Shown: positions 15,100 to 21,576, numbered from the stretch's first letter. The stretch: DNA of 22,209 nucleotides from JAJPHY01 sp040754475 (GCA_040754475.1 JBFMCN010000026.1:1-22209); one strand, 5' to 3'. Notes: generated by a model from the letters alone, not told the origin. Numbers and translations are program-made.

Positions 15100-15224
15100 C
15101 ACGCGGAGATGGGGAGGGGCCTTGCTCGCTGGCGGCTGAGCCGACGGGCGCTCGCGAGGCCCATCACCATCCGGACCTCAGCCCATCGCGGCCGTTCATC
15201 TGTGGCTTCGGCCGTCTGACTGCC

Positions 15225-15986
15225 GTGGCTACCATCAGGTTGACGCTGGCGTACGACGGGACGGGGTTCCGAGGGTGGGCCCGGCAGCGCGGCCAGCGTA
15301 CCGTCCAGGGCGTGCTGGAGACTGCGCTGGAACGATCCCTGCGTCGAGTTCCGAAGCTCTCCGTCGCCGGGCGGACTGATGCCGGCGTGCACGCCCGCGG
15401 CCAGGTGGTCTCGTTCCCGGCGGACGATGGACTCGACATCGGGAGGCTCCAGCGCGGGCTCAACGGGATGCTCGCTCCCGAGATAGTCGTCCTCGACGCG
15501 CGGCGGGCGCCGGAGGGGTTCGACGCGCGGCGCTCGGCCACCGCCCGCGAGTACCGATACCTGATCGACGTCGGTCCCGTTCCAGACCCGTTCACGGCCC
15601 GGTTCGTCTGGCACCGTCCCGGCGAGCCGTCGCTTGTTCGCATGCGGGCGGCCGCGCGGGTCCTGGTCGGCGAGCACGATTTCGCCTCGTTCTGCCGCGC
15701 GCCGCAGGGTGGTGCGTCGACGGTTCGGCGGCTGGAGCGGCTCGCCGTGTCGCGGACGGGCGACCGCGTCGAGATAGGAGCGCGGGCCAACGCGTTCCTA
15801 CACCAGATGGTCAGGAGCCTCGTCGGGGCCCTGGTGCCGGTCGGCGACGGGCGGATCGAGCCCGGCGAGATGGCAGCTATCCTTGCGGCGCGCGACCGGA
15901 GCAAGACGGGTCCGGTCGCGCCTCCGCACGGACTGACCCTCGAGCGCGTGGTCTACGGACGTCGCGCGCTGGGGGTCGAGCGCTAG
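15225..15986 (+). CDS. truA: tRNA pseudouridine synthase A (positions 38-40)
   Basis: The product is 253 residues from GTG 15225. The catalytic aspartate is D52 in VAGRTDAGVHARGQV; other family segments are LTLAYDGTGFRGWARQ, ATAREYRYLID, VGEHDFASFCR and FLHQMVRSLVGALV. It isomerises uridines 38-40 in the anticodon arm of many tRNAs. There is no clear ribosome-binding site, so the start is inferred from the conserved N-terminus. In most actinobacteria rplM-rpsI lies soon after truA; here about 4.1 kb of other genes intervenes. Confidence 0.96.
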   Translation: MATIRLTLAYDGTGFRGWARQRGQRTVQGVLETALERSLRRVPKLSVAGRTDAGVHARGQVVSFPADDGLDIGRLQRGLNGMLAPEIVVLDARRAPEGFDARRSATAREYRYLIDVGPVPDPFTARFVWHRPGEPSLVRMRAAARVLVGEHDFASFCRAPQGGASTVRRLERLAVSRTGDRVEIGARANAFLHQMVRSLVGALVPVGDGRIEPGEMAAILAARDRSKTGPVAPPHGLTLERVVYGRRALGVER

Positions 15987-15997
15987 CCTCGCCCGTC

Positions 15998-16017
15998 GGT
16001 AGCCGGGTCGGGCTACC
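15998..16017. terminator. Hairpin between convergent truA and the acetate permease gene
   Basis: GGTAGCC (15998-16004) and GGCTACC (16011-16017) form a perfect seven-pair stem with a six-base loop. It lies 11 bases after the truA stop, and the stop codon of the convergent permease gene (16013-16015) is inside the right arm. Because it is symmetric it could end transcription from both sides. It lacks a T run, so the termination strength is uncertain. Confidence 0.45.
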
Positions 16018-16618
16018 CGGCCGCGGGCTCCTTCCAGACAGGGTCCCCGACCTTCAGGATCTGCCGACCGGCCATCCCGTTCAGGACGCCTGCGGCCGAC
16101 GTATACCAAGCCACTCCGGCGGTGATGACCCCGACGAAGCCGCCCAGCTGGACCGTGCTCTCCGAGGCCGAGAAGAAGCCGAGGAACAGGATGATCTCGG
16201 TTGCCTCAAGCGTGAGGAACACGAGGAAGGTGGCAAGGTTCGTCCGTGTGCTCCAGGCCAGCATGTACGTGTTGAAGATGGCGAAGGCGAGGAGTATGAA
16301 GCCGAGATCGTTGAGCGCGTTCGGGCTGCCGCCCTCGACGAGCAGCACGTATAGGCCGAGTCCGATCCAGAAGGCCCCGTACGTGGAAAACGCCGTGGCG
16401 CCGAACACGTTCCGGTTGCGGAACTCCCACATGCCCGCGAGGAGCTGAGCCAGCCCGCCGTAGGCGAACGCAAAGCCGAGCCAGGCATTTCCGCCGTCGG
16501 TCCACCCCACGTTCTTGGCCGACAGCAGGAAGGTCGTGAGGGCGAAGGCGGCGAGCCCGAGCGGCGCAGGATCTGCGGCCGGTGCGAGCTCGACGCGGCG
16601 GTGCTGAGTCTCTTCCAC
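16013..16618 (-). CDS. Acetate/succinate permease, GPR1/FUN34/YaaH (SatP) family
   Basis: The product is 201 residues with six predicted membrane helices at about 18-34, 44-62, 76-93, 102-121, 127-148 and 158-180. The family signature near the first helix reads DPAPLGLAAFALTTF (NPAPLGL in most members, so Asn is Asp here), and GGLAQLLAGMWEFRNRNVFG plus FSTYGAFWIGLGL are typical of the second and third helices. Members move acetate, succinate or related monocarboxylates across the inner membrane. The GTG start at 16618 has AAGGAGG (complement of 16625-16631) six bases upstream. The gene is convergent with truA and divergent from the histidine kinase. Substrate is inferred. Confidence 0.88.
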   Translation of the reverse strand: MEETQHRRVELAPAADPAPLGLAAFALTTFLLSAKNVGWTDGGNAWLGFAFAYGGLAQLLAGMWEFRNRNVFGATAFSTYGAFWIGLGLYVLLVEGGSPNALNDLGFILLAFAIFNTYMLAWSTRTNLATFLVFLTLEATEIILFLGFFSASESTVQLGGFVGVITAGVAWYTSAAGVLNGMAGRQILKVGDPVWKEPAAG

Positions 16619-16641
16619 AGGGATCCTCCTTCGTTGGGCGT

Positions 16642-16657
16642 GGGACGACCGCGTCCC
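16642..16657. promoter_or_regulatory. Inverted repeat, possible NarL/DevR-type operator
   Basis: GGGACG (16642-16647), ACCG, CGTCCC (16652-16657) is a perfect 6-4-6 palindrome in the divergent gap between the permease and kinase genes, 24 bases upstream of the permease start. A related half-site, GCGAAAGTCCC, lies at 16697-16707. GGGAC...GTCCC repeats resemble sites of NarL-family response regulators such as DevR/DosR in actinobacteria, though the spacing differs. The rest of the 205-base gap shows only a weak -10 (TATGCT, 16798-16803) before the kinase. Confidence 0.35.
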
Positions 16658-16823
16658 TCGCGGGATGCTCCCTCATCGGGGCGACACCGCCGACCGGCGA
16701 AAGTCCCGTCCCTACAGGGGCGGATGGGCGGTCACGGCCCACTGAGCTGTCGCTCGGTTGCAGAGACCATGCCGTCGCGCCGTTGCGCCGGCGCGGCTAT
16801 GCTTGTGCCGAAGGGCAACTCGA

Positions 16824-18257
16824 ATGGCACGAATCGAGGCTTCGGGTGTCGAGCCCCTGTCGCTTGTGGCGGCTGAGGGCGTTCTCCTGGATCTGATCGG
16901 CGATGCCGCGATCGCGATGGACTCCGATCTCCGGATCACGCTTTGGAACCACGCCGCCGAGGTCCTGTACGGATGGGCCGCCGAGGAAGCAGTCGGACGG
17001 AACATCACCGACCTGCTCCGCACGGACTTCATGCAGGAGACACGGGAGAGGGTGCTCCACGCGCTCGGGGAGTTCGGCGAATGGCGAGGCGAGGTCACCC
17101 ATCAGCGGAAGGACGGCGTGCCGGTGATCGTTCAGGTGACCGCCCGCGCCCTTCGAGGTCCTGAGGGCAAGATGGCTGGCGTCCTGAGCGTCTACCGCGA
17201 CGTCACTCAGCAGAGACTCGCTGAGGAAGCGCTTCGCGAGAGCGAGGCGCGTTTGGCGGAAGCACAGCGTATGGCCCATCTCGGAAGCTGGGAATGGGAC
17301 ATCGCGGCAAACACCCATGGGTGGTCGGAGGAGATGTGCCGCATCCTCGGGGTGGAGCCAGGAGGCTTCACCGGCAGCTACGAGGGTTTCCTGGCCTTCG
17401 TGCATCCCGCCGACCGCGGAACGGTTGATCGTGCCGTCAAGAGGACCCTTGCGGAGGGTGTGCCTTACGACGTCGAGGTTCGGTTCCTGCGGCCCGACGG
17501 CTCGGTGCGCTGGTTGCACTCGAGAGGCGCGCTCGTCTCGGATGCCACCGGCAGCCCCGTCAAGATGAGCGGCACGGCGCTGGACGTCACCGAGCGCAGG
17601 CGGGCGGAGGAAGAACGACGGCTGATCCTTGCCCACCTCGTCAACGCCCAGGAGGAGGAGCGAGCGAGGATCGCCGCAGACATACACGACGATTCCATCC
17701 AGGTCATGACCGCAGTGGGGATGAGGCTTGAGACGCTCATGCAGGGCCCATCCGAGAAGGAGCGGTCCGAAGCGCTCTCGAAGCTGAAGGACGTCGTGTC
17801 TGCCGCCATCTACCGCCTGCGGCACCTGATCTTCGAGCTCCGCCCCAAGGTCCTGGACGAGGAGGGCTTCGCCCCGGCTCTGGCCGACTACCTGGAGCGC
17901 ATGGAACTGGAGGTTGGGATCATCGCCCATCTCGACAACGAGCTGGTCGAGGAGCCCGACGTGGACACGCGCGTGATCCTCTACCGGATCGCCCAGGAAG
18001 CTCTGTCGAACGTGCGCAAGCACTCCCAGGCGGCTCACGTCGCCGTGACCCTGGCCGCGCAGGGCGATGGGATCCTCGTGCGGATCCAGGACGACGGGAT
18101 AGGGTTCGATACCGACACCGTCGACGCGGGCTCTCCGCCGACGATGGGACTTGCGGCCATGCAAGAACGTGCGCAGATGGCCGGCGGCTGGCTCCGTGTC
18201 AGGTCCTCGCCCGGCTCCGGGACCGTTGTGGAGTACTGGGTGCCGGTGGCGACGTGA
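16824..18257 (+). CDS. Soluble histidine kinase with two PAS domains, NarL type
   Basis: The product is 477 residues from ATG 16824, with AAGGG about seven bases upstream; an in-frame TTG at 16758 would add 22 Arg/Cys-rich residues of no known type. PAS 1 spans about 16-130 (DLIGDAAIAMDSDLRITLWN, ending VYRDVTQQR). PAS 2 spans about 141-258 (LGSWEWDI, RFLRPDGSVRWLHSRG). The HisKA_3 dimerisation region has the phospho-acceptor H288 in ERARIAADIHDDSIQ. The ATPase domain has N396 (EALSNVRKHS), DDGIGFD at 423-429 and a GLAAMQERA box at 442. No membrane segments are seen, so it senses a cytoplasmic signal. Its response regulator is not adjacent. Confidence 0.9.
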   Translation: MARIEASGVEPLSLVAAEGVLLDLIGDAAIAMDSDLRITLWNHAAEVLYGWAAEEAVGRNITDLLRTDFMQETRERVLHALGEFGEWRGEVTHQRKDGVPVIVQVTARALRGPEGKMAGVLSVYRDVTQQRLAEEALRESEARLAEAQRMAHLGSWEWDIAANTHGWSEEMCRILGVEPGGFTGSYEGFLAFVHPADRGTVDRAVKRTLAEGVPYDVEVRFLRPDGSVRWLHSRGALVSDATGSPVKMSGTALDVTERRRAEEERRLILAHLVNAQEEERARIAADIHDDSIQVMTAVGMRLETLMQGPSEKERSEALSKLKDVVSAAIYRLRHLIFELRPKVLDEEGFAPALADYLERMELEVGIIAHLDNELVEEPDVDTRVILYRIAQEALSNVRKHSQAAHVAVTLAAQGDGILVRIQDDGIGFDTDTVDAGSPPTMGLAAMQERAQMAGGWLRVRSSPGSGTVVEYWVPVAT

Positions 18258-18314
18258 GCGGGCGAGGCGGAGCTGCTGAGGCCCTTCTGCGGGATATCCA
18301 GATCCGAGGACAGG

Positions 18315-19175
18315 CTACTGCGCCCGTTTCGCACGAGTACGGAGGAGGTGGGCCAGGAGCGTCGGAACGGCCTGACGGCGCTCGGCCTCGCCCTCGTCAT
18401 CGTTCCCCAGCTCGTGATCGCCGCAACGGTGCTGGAGAGCGGGCACTGACGGAGCGTTCGCGCTCCTTTCCTCCTCACTGAGGACGATCGGATCGAGCAG
18501 CACGATCTTGTCGCGCGAGGTCTTCAGCATGCCCTCCTTGCGAAGCTGGCGGAGGGTCCGGGTCACGACCTCTCGCGCCGAACCCACCGCATCGGCCAGC
18601 TCCTGCTGCGTCGTGCGCACGACGAGGTGTCGCCCGCTGCCCGTGGTGGCCAGATCCAGCAGATGTCGGACGAGGCGCTGGCGGACTGAGAGGAAGGCCT
18701 GCTCCGACAAGTCGGCGAGGGCTACGTAGAGCTGTCGCGTGATCTCCTCGGCGTACGCCCTGGCCACGCGCGGATCCGACGCGATCATCGAGCGCAGCGT
18801 CTCGACCCCCAGTGCAGCGACCGAGGCGGTCGTCATCGTCTGGACGCTCATCGGTCCGGGGCCTCCCAGGACGAGGGGGAGGCCGGCGACGTCGCCGCTC
18901 CGCGCGTAGCGCACCGTGACCTCTCGACCGTCCGGAGAGCGGAGGAACACGCGCAGCAGGCCCTCGATCACCACGATCACGCGCGGGTTCTCTTCCTCGC
19001 GGTATACCAGCGCGCCGGCCGGGACGGTGATTTTGATCGCTCCGGCCAGGAGACGCTCCGCGGCATCCTCAGGAAGCGTGGAGAGGAAGCTGCCCCGCAG
19101 TTCTTCCCGAGGGAGACTCTCGAGCACGTCCACCGCTGGCCCCGGTCCCGTCCGCTGAGCCGAGCGGCCTCGCAC
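18315..19175 (-). CDS. Crp/Fnr-family transcriptional regulator with extended tail
   Basis: The product is 286 residues from GTG 19175; typical members have about 220-240. The cyclic-nucleotide-binding-like barrel covers about 30-150 (ITVPAGALVYREEENPRVIV, VRYARSGDVAGLPLVLGG), a dimer helix follows, and the winged helix-turn-helix is at about 188-218 (TTQQELADAVGSAREVVTRT). No N-terminal Cys set is present, so it is not an Fe-S Fnr; the effector is unknown. After VLLDPIVLSEEERS (about 238) there is a 48-residue tail of low similarity to the family, antisense to a possible small membrane peptide. A GTG at 19133 is an alternative start. It converges on the kinase gene with a 57-base gap. Confidence 0.9.
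   Translation of the reverse strand: MRGRSAQRTGPGPAVDVLESLPREELRGSFLSTLPEDAAERLLAGAIKITVPAGALVYREEENPRVIVVIEGLLRVFLRSPDGREVTVRYARSGDVAGLPLVLGGPGPMSVQTMTTASVAALGVETLRSMIASDPRVARAYAEEITRQLYVALADLSEQAFLSVRQRLVRHLLDLATTGSGRHLVVRTTQQELADAVGSAREVVTRTLRQLRKEGMLKTSRDKIVLLDPIVLSEEERSANAPSVPALQHRCGDHELGNDDEGEAERRQAVPTLLAHLLRTRAKRAQ
18348..18449 (+). CDS. Possible 33-residue single-helix membrane peptide
   Basis: A GTG at 18348 opens 33 codons in the same frame as the upstream kinase. The peptide is a short basic start (VGQERRNG), then a continuous hydrophobic helix, LTALGLALVIVPQLVIAATV, then LESGH and TGA. Thirty of 33 codons end in G or C, higher than in the antisense Crp/Fnr tail (about three quarters). 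GGAGG lies only two bases before the GTG, so initiation there is doubtful. The peptide matches no family I recognise. It may instead be a chance antisense of the regulator tail. Confidence 0.28.
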   Translation: MGQERRNGLTALGLALVIVPQLVIAATVLESGH

Positions 19176-19184
19176 CTCAACCTC

Positions 19185-19190
19185 AGTCTA
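19185..19190 (-). promoter_or_regulatory. Candidate -10 element of the Crp/Fnr gene
   Basis: Read on the minus strand the hexamer is TAGACT, matching TAnnnT. A start about seven bases on would be near 19178, only three bases before the GTG at 19175, so the message could be almost leaderless. A GAGG also lies five bases before the GTG. No good -35 is seen, which would fit a promoter that needs an activator. Confidence 0.4.
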
Positions 19191-19233
19191 AGCCTTCTGC
19201 GCGCGCCCGGCCGTGGCCTGGATGGGCGTCCTA

Positions 19234-19271
19234 AGTGACCGAAGTCACCCTCGTGAGGGACTCTGGTCACT
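19234..19271. promoter_or_regulatory. Nested palindromes, candidate Crp/Fnr operator
   Basis: GTGAC-CGAA-GTCAC (19235-19248) is a perfect palindrome of the same general form as Crp/Fnr-family sites. AGTGACC (19234-19240) is also repeated as its exact reverse complement GGTCACT (19265-19271), with CCTC-GT-GAGG between them. The first palindrome is centred about 63 bases upstream of the predicted start of the Crp/Fnr gene, a usual activator position, and about 98 bases before the DUF4177-like gene on the other strand. Direct binding by the neighbouring regulator is inferred. Confidence 0.5.
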
Positions 19272-19338
19272 GACGCGGGAAGGGGTACGCGCCAGGATGA
19301 AGGTGGCTTACCGGCTGTTGCGGGAAAGGAGGGTCGAG

Positions 19339-19545
19339 ATGAAGCGGATCGAGTACCGCGTCGAGGAGCTGCCGTTCACCGAGCACTTCGAGACGCACGT
19401 CAAGGAAGTGATCGAAAGGCTGGCGGAGCTCGGCAAGGAGGGCTGGGAGGTCGCCAGCCTCGACCTGACCGGTCACCCGTCCTACTCTCCGGCGGCACAG
19501 CCGCACCCGAACGTTCCGGTGCTGCTCCAGCGCGAGGCCGCGTAG
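19339..19545 (+). CDS. Small DUF4177-like protein
   Basis: The product is 68 residues from ATG 19339, chosen because AAAGGAGG (19325-19332) is ideally placed; an in-frame ATG at 19297 would add 14 residues. The pattern IEYRVEELP, then a helix, then LAELGKEGWEVASLDL and a closing strand VPVLLQREAA is that of DUF4177-type proteins (a Tyr/Trp strand, LN.LG..GWE.V, and a final strand). The function of that family is not established. It is divergent from the Crp/Fnr gene across the palindromes at 19234-19271 and could be under its control. Confidence 0.65.
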   Translation: MKRIEYRVEELPFTEHFETHVKEVIERLAELGKEGWEVASLDLTGHPSYSPAAQPHPNVPVLLQREAA

Positions 19546-19574
19546 GCGGCGGCTCCACGATCGGAAAGCGCAGC

Positions 19575-19596
19575 GAGGCGCCCGGCGGGACGCCTC
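19575..19596 (+). terminator. GC-rich hairpin after the DUF4177-like gene
   Basis: GAGGCG (19575-19580) and CGCCTC (19591-19596) form a six-pair stem; inside it CCC and GGG can add three pairs with one bulged A, leaving a GGC loop. It lies 30 bases after the stop of the small gene and before the convergent zinc-ribbon gene. There is no T run, so it is only a possible terminator. Confidence 0.4.
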
Positions 19597-19671
19597 ACTG
19601 CAGTTAGGGTCGGGTCACGTCCTCCGACGCGATTCCGACTGTGCCGTTTCGGGTCGGCCCGAGAGAACTGC

Positions 19672-19929
19672 CTACCAGCGAATCGCCTGCTCGGCGGGCG
19701 TCCTTGTGAGGCCCCGGTCGCCACGCACGAAGAACTCGCCGGCCGTCGGGTCGCCGTACCAGTTGAGTCCGCACTTGCCCGGGCCACGGCACGCGTACTT
19801 CCCGACGGTGTGCCACGACGAGTTGCTCCCGAAGCCGCCGTACGGCCTGGTCGGTTCACCGCAGACCGGACACCTCATGTAGCGTTCGGCTGGGCACGCC
19901 CTCTCGTCGACCTTGGTCAGGATACTCAT
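19672..19929 (-). CDS. Small zinc-ribbon protein of unknown function
   Basis: The product is 85 residues from the second of two adjacent ATGs (19929); AGGAGG (complement of 19934-19939) is four bases away from it and one base from the first. A zinc-binding set is visible: C20-x2-C23 (RCPVCGEPTRPYGG) and C47-x5-C53 (YACRGPGKCGLNWYG), with H40 between. The rest is polar with no membrane segment. I do not recognise a family; a role in nucleic-acid or protein binding is possible. The frame extends upstream to 20082 over the rplM promoter region, but that part looks non-coding. Confidence 0.55.
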   Translation of the reverse strand: MSILTKVDERACPAERYMRCPVCGEPTRPYGGFGSNSSWHTVGKYACRGPGKCGLNWYGDPTAGEFFVRGDRGLTRTPAEQAIRW

Positions 19930-20059
19930 CATGCCTCCTACTCCTTCATCGGGGTCTCCGGCGCCCACCTTGAGAGCGTGAGCTGCGTAGGAGAGGCTTC
20001 CATCAGCAACCCACGTTGGTCCGCCGATGTCGGTCCTCGGGGCAGCCGGGTGCTCTCCT

Positions 20060-20089
20060 TTGACGGGGTGGCGAATCCGCACGTAGCAT
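20060..20089 (+). promoter_or_regulatory. Promoter of rplM-rpsI
   Basis: TTGACG (20060-20065) and TAGCAT (20084-20089) are separated by 18 bases, a good housekeeping-type match. The predicted start near 20096 falls at the first base of a stable hairpin, giving a leader of about 30 bases before rplM. This separate promoter is consistent with the rplM-rpsI pair standing apart from truA in this genome. Confidence 0.65.
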
Positions 20090-20094
20090 TGGGC

Positions 20095-20117
20095 GTCGGC
20101 CGTTCCGGCCGGCTTTT
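20095..20117 (+). promoter_or_regulatory. Hairpin with T run in the rplM leader
   Basis: GTCGGCCG (20095-20102), loop TTC, and CGGCCGGC (20106-20113) form an eight-pair stem with one G-U pair, followed by TTTT (20114-20117) and then ATG at 20125. It looks like a short intrinsic terminator or a protein-binding stem at the very 5' end of the message. In E. coli L13 represses its own rplM-rpsI operon through the leader; a similar role here is inference. No Shine-Dalgarno sequence is visible. Confidence 0.5.
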
Positions 20118-20124
20118 CCCACGG

Positions 20125-20967
20125 ATGAAGACCTACAGCCCGAGGCCGCGCGACATCGAGCGGCGCTGGTACGTGATCGACGCCGGCGGCGCGGTTCTCG
20201 GCCGTCTGGCCTCAGAGGTGGCGGCCATCCTCCGCGGCAAGCACAAGCCGATCTTCGCCCCTCACATGGACACGGGCGACCACGTGATCGTCGTGAATGC
20301 CGCCGGGGTTCGCCTGACCGGGGGCAAGGAGCAGAAGAAGATCGCCTACCGACATTCCGGCTACCCGGGCGGCCTGACCGAAACCACGTATGCCCGTCTC
20401 ATGGCCACGAGGCCGGTGTTCGTGGTGGAGAAGGCGATCAAGGGGATGCTGCCGAAGAACCGCCTCGGCCGCGCGATGGCCAAGAAGCTCCAGGTCTACG
20501 CGGGGCCGGAGCACCCTCACCAGGCACAGAGGCCGCAGCCGCTGGCGCTGGGCGAGGTGCCGAAGTGGGACGGGCTTCCCAAGCCCGCCCCGAAGCCTGC
20601 CAAGGCCCCCGAGCCGAAGGGTCCGAAGCGGCGGCGAGTGGAGAAGCCGGCGCCCAAGCGGGCGGCCGCCAAGCGACCTGCGGCCGGGGCTCCTGCGGCC
20701 AAGCGCCCGGCGGCCAAGCGGCCAGCTGCCGCCAAGCGCATCGCAGCCAAGCCTGCGGTGACCAAGCCTGCAGAAGCCAAGCGCACCACCGCCAAGGCCG
20801 CCACACCCAAGAGCACTGCCGCGAAGAAGACGACCGCGAAGCGGAGCACGGCGAAGCGGATCACGGCTAAGCTGACCACCCGCAAGCGTAAGACGGCCGC
20901 CGAAGGGGTCCCGAAGAAGACCGAGGCCAAGGCGCCGGCCCGCCGCAGGGCGAAGAAGGAGGACTAG
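20125..20967 (+). CDS. rplM: 50S ribosomal protein L13 with H1-like C-terminal tail
   Basis: The product is 280 residues, about twice the usual 142-150. Residues 1-147 are ordinary L13: RRWYVIDAGGAVLGRLASEV, RGKHKPIFAPHMDTGDHVIV, IKGMLPKNRLGRAMAKKLQV, YAGPEHPHQAQRPQPL. From about 148 to 280 the protein is Lys/Ala/Pro/Thr-rich with repeats such as AAKRPAA and KRTTAKA, resembling histone H1 and the tails of mycobacterial HU. ATG 20125 gives the conserved MKTYSPRPRDIERRWYV start; the frame open back to 19810 is not supported. L13 starts 50S assembly. The tail likely binds RNA or DNA nonspecifically, which is inference. Confidence 0.96.
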   Translation: MKTYSPRPRDIERRWYVIDAGGAVLGRLASEVAAILRGKHKPIFAPHMDTGDHVIVVNAAGVRLTGGKEQKKIAYRHSGYPGGLTETTYARLMATRPVFVVEKAIKGMLPKNRLGRAMAKKLQVYAGPEHPHQAQRPQPLALGEVPKWDGLPKPAPKPAKAPEPKGPKRRRVEKPAPKRAAAKRPAAGAPAAKRPAAKRPAAAKRIAAKPAVTKPAEAKRTTAKAATPKSTAAKKTTAKRSTAKRITAKLTTRKRKTAAEGVPKKTEAKAPARRRAKKED

Positions 20968-21357
20968 TTGGCGCAAGCGGAGATCTCCACCGGACGCCGC
21001 AAGGAGGCCGTCGCCAGGGTCCGCCTGGTGCCGGGCAGCGGCAACTACCAGCTCAACGGGCGGAGTCTCGAGGAGTACTTTCCCGCCCGGGCCCACCGGA
21101 TGATCGTTGCGGCGCCGCTTCGGACCGTCGGACGCGACAAGGAGCTGGACGTCATCGCCCGCATCGAGGGCGGTGGCGTCTCCGGCCAGGCCGGCGCGCT
21201 TCGACTGGGGATCGCCCGCGCGCTCATCGAGCTCGACCCGGAGCTGCGGCCCGCCCTGAAGAAGGAGGGCTACCTCATGCGCGACGCGCGCGAGAAGGAG
21301 CGCCGCAAGTACGGCCTGAAGAAGGCCCGCAAGGCTCCGCAGTACTCGAAGCGCTGA
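20968..21357 (+). CDS. rpsI: 30S ribosomal protein S9
   Basis: The product is 129 residues from TTG 20968, with AAGGAGG (20956-20962) five bases upstream inside rplM; the TTG follows the rplM TAG directly. The protein has STGRRKEAVARVRLVPGSG, the VSGQAGALRLGIARALIELD segment, and the universal C-terminal KAPQYSKR, whose last Arg contacts P-site tRNA. It forms a two-gene unit with rplM, as in most bacteria. Only three bases separate its stop from the stop of the next, convergent gene. Confidence 0.97.
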   Translation: MAQAEISTGRRKEAVARVRLVPGSGNYQLNGRSLEEYFPARAHRMIVAAPLRTVGRDKELDVIARIEGGGVSGQAGALRLGIARALIELDPELRPALKKEGYLMRDAREKERRKYGLKKARKAPQYSKR

Positions 21358-21360
21358 GGG

Positions 21361-21576
21361 CTAGGGCTCGTCGTCGCCGACGTACTCCTCCAGGATGAGC
21401 CTCGCCTGGATCTCCAGGCTCCTCGGCACCCAGAGGTCCATGGAACCCACCGGGTACGGGCTCTCGGCTTCACCCTTCACGAGCACCGGGATGCCCTCTG
21501 CTTCCAGGAGGCCCTTCGCCAGATAGCCCTCGGGGACCGATCCGGCCGAGTAGACGCGTACGAAGTCCTCCTGCAT
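21361..21576 (-). CDS. DUF2007-like small protein
   Basis: The product is 71 residues. The pattern FVRVYSAGSVPEGYLAKGLL, EAEGIPVLVKGE, then SMDLWVPRSLEIQARLILEE is that of DUF2007 proteins, described as possible signal-transducing domains related to the GlnB-like fold; the function is not established. No good ribosome-binding site is seen before the ATG at 21576, and GGGTGG immediately precedes it. It is convergent with rpsI and divergent from the transposase gene. Confidence 0.7.
   Translation of the reverse strand: MQEDFVRVYSAGSVPEGYLAKGLLEAEGIPVLVKGEAESPYPVGSMDLWVPRSLEIQARLILEEYVGDDEP

Noticed and set aside
13177..15102. Long minus-strand open frame of 641 codons
   Set aside because: It is antisense to rpsM, rpsK, rpoA and rplQ, all certain genes, and is an effect of high GC with few stops. 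Its protein is Arg/Asp/Leu/His-rich without domains.
16619..16823. Possible riboswitch between the permease and kinase genes
   Set aside because: The GCGAAAG and GGGG/CCCC pieces recalled c-di-GMP or c-di-AMP riboswitches, but the conserved cores are missing on both strands; short palindromes explain the pattern better.
18254..18481. GTG overlapping the kinase stop, opening 75 codons, first thought to be a response regulator
   Set aside because: There is no receiver or helix-turn-helix motif; the second half is Arg/Pro-rich noise antisense to the Crp/Fnr gene.
19810..20124. Longer rplM frame beginning at 19810
   Set aside because: The extra 105 residues precede the conserved L13 start and cover the promoter, the leader hairpin and the divergent zinc-ribbon gene.
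20620..20900. Repetitive DNA in rplM considered as a tandem repeat or CRISPR-like array
   Set aside because: The repeats are irregular and in codon phase, reflecting Lys/Ala/Pro/Thr protein repeats; there are no equal spacers.
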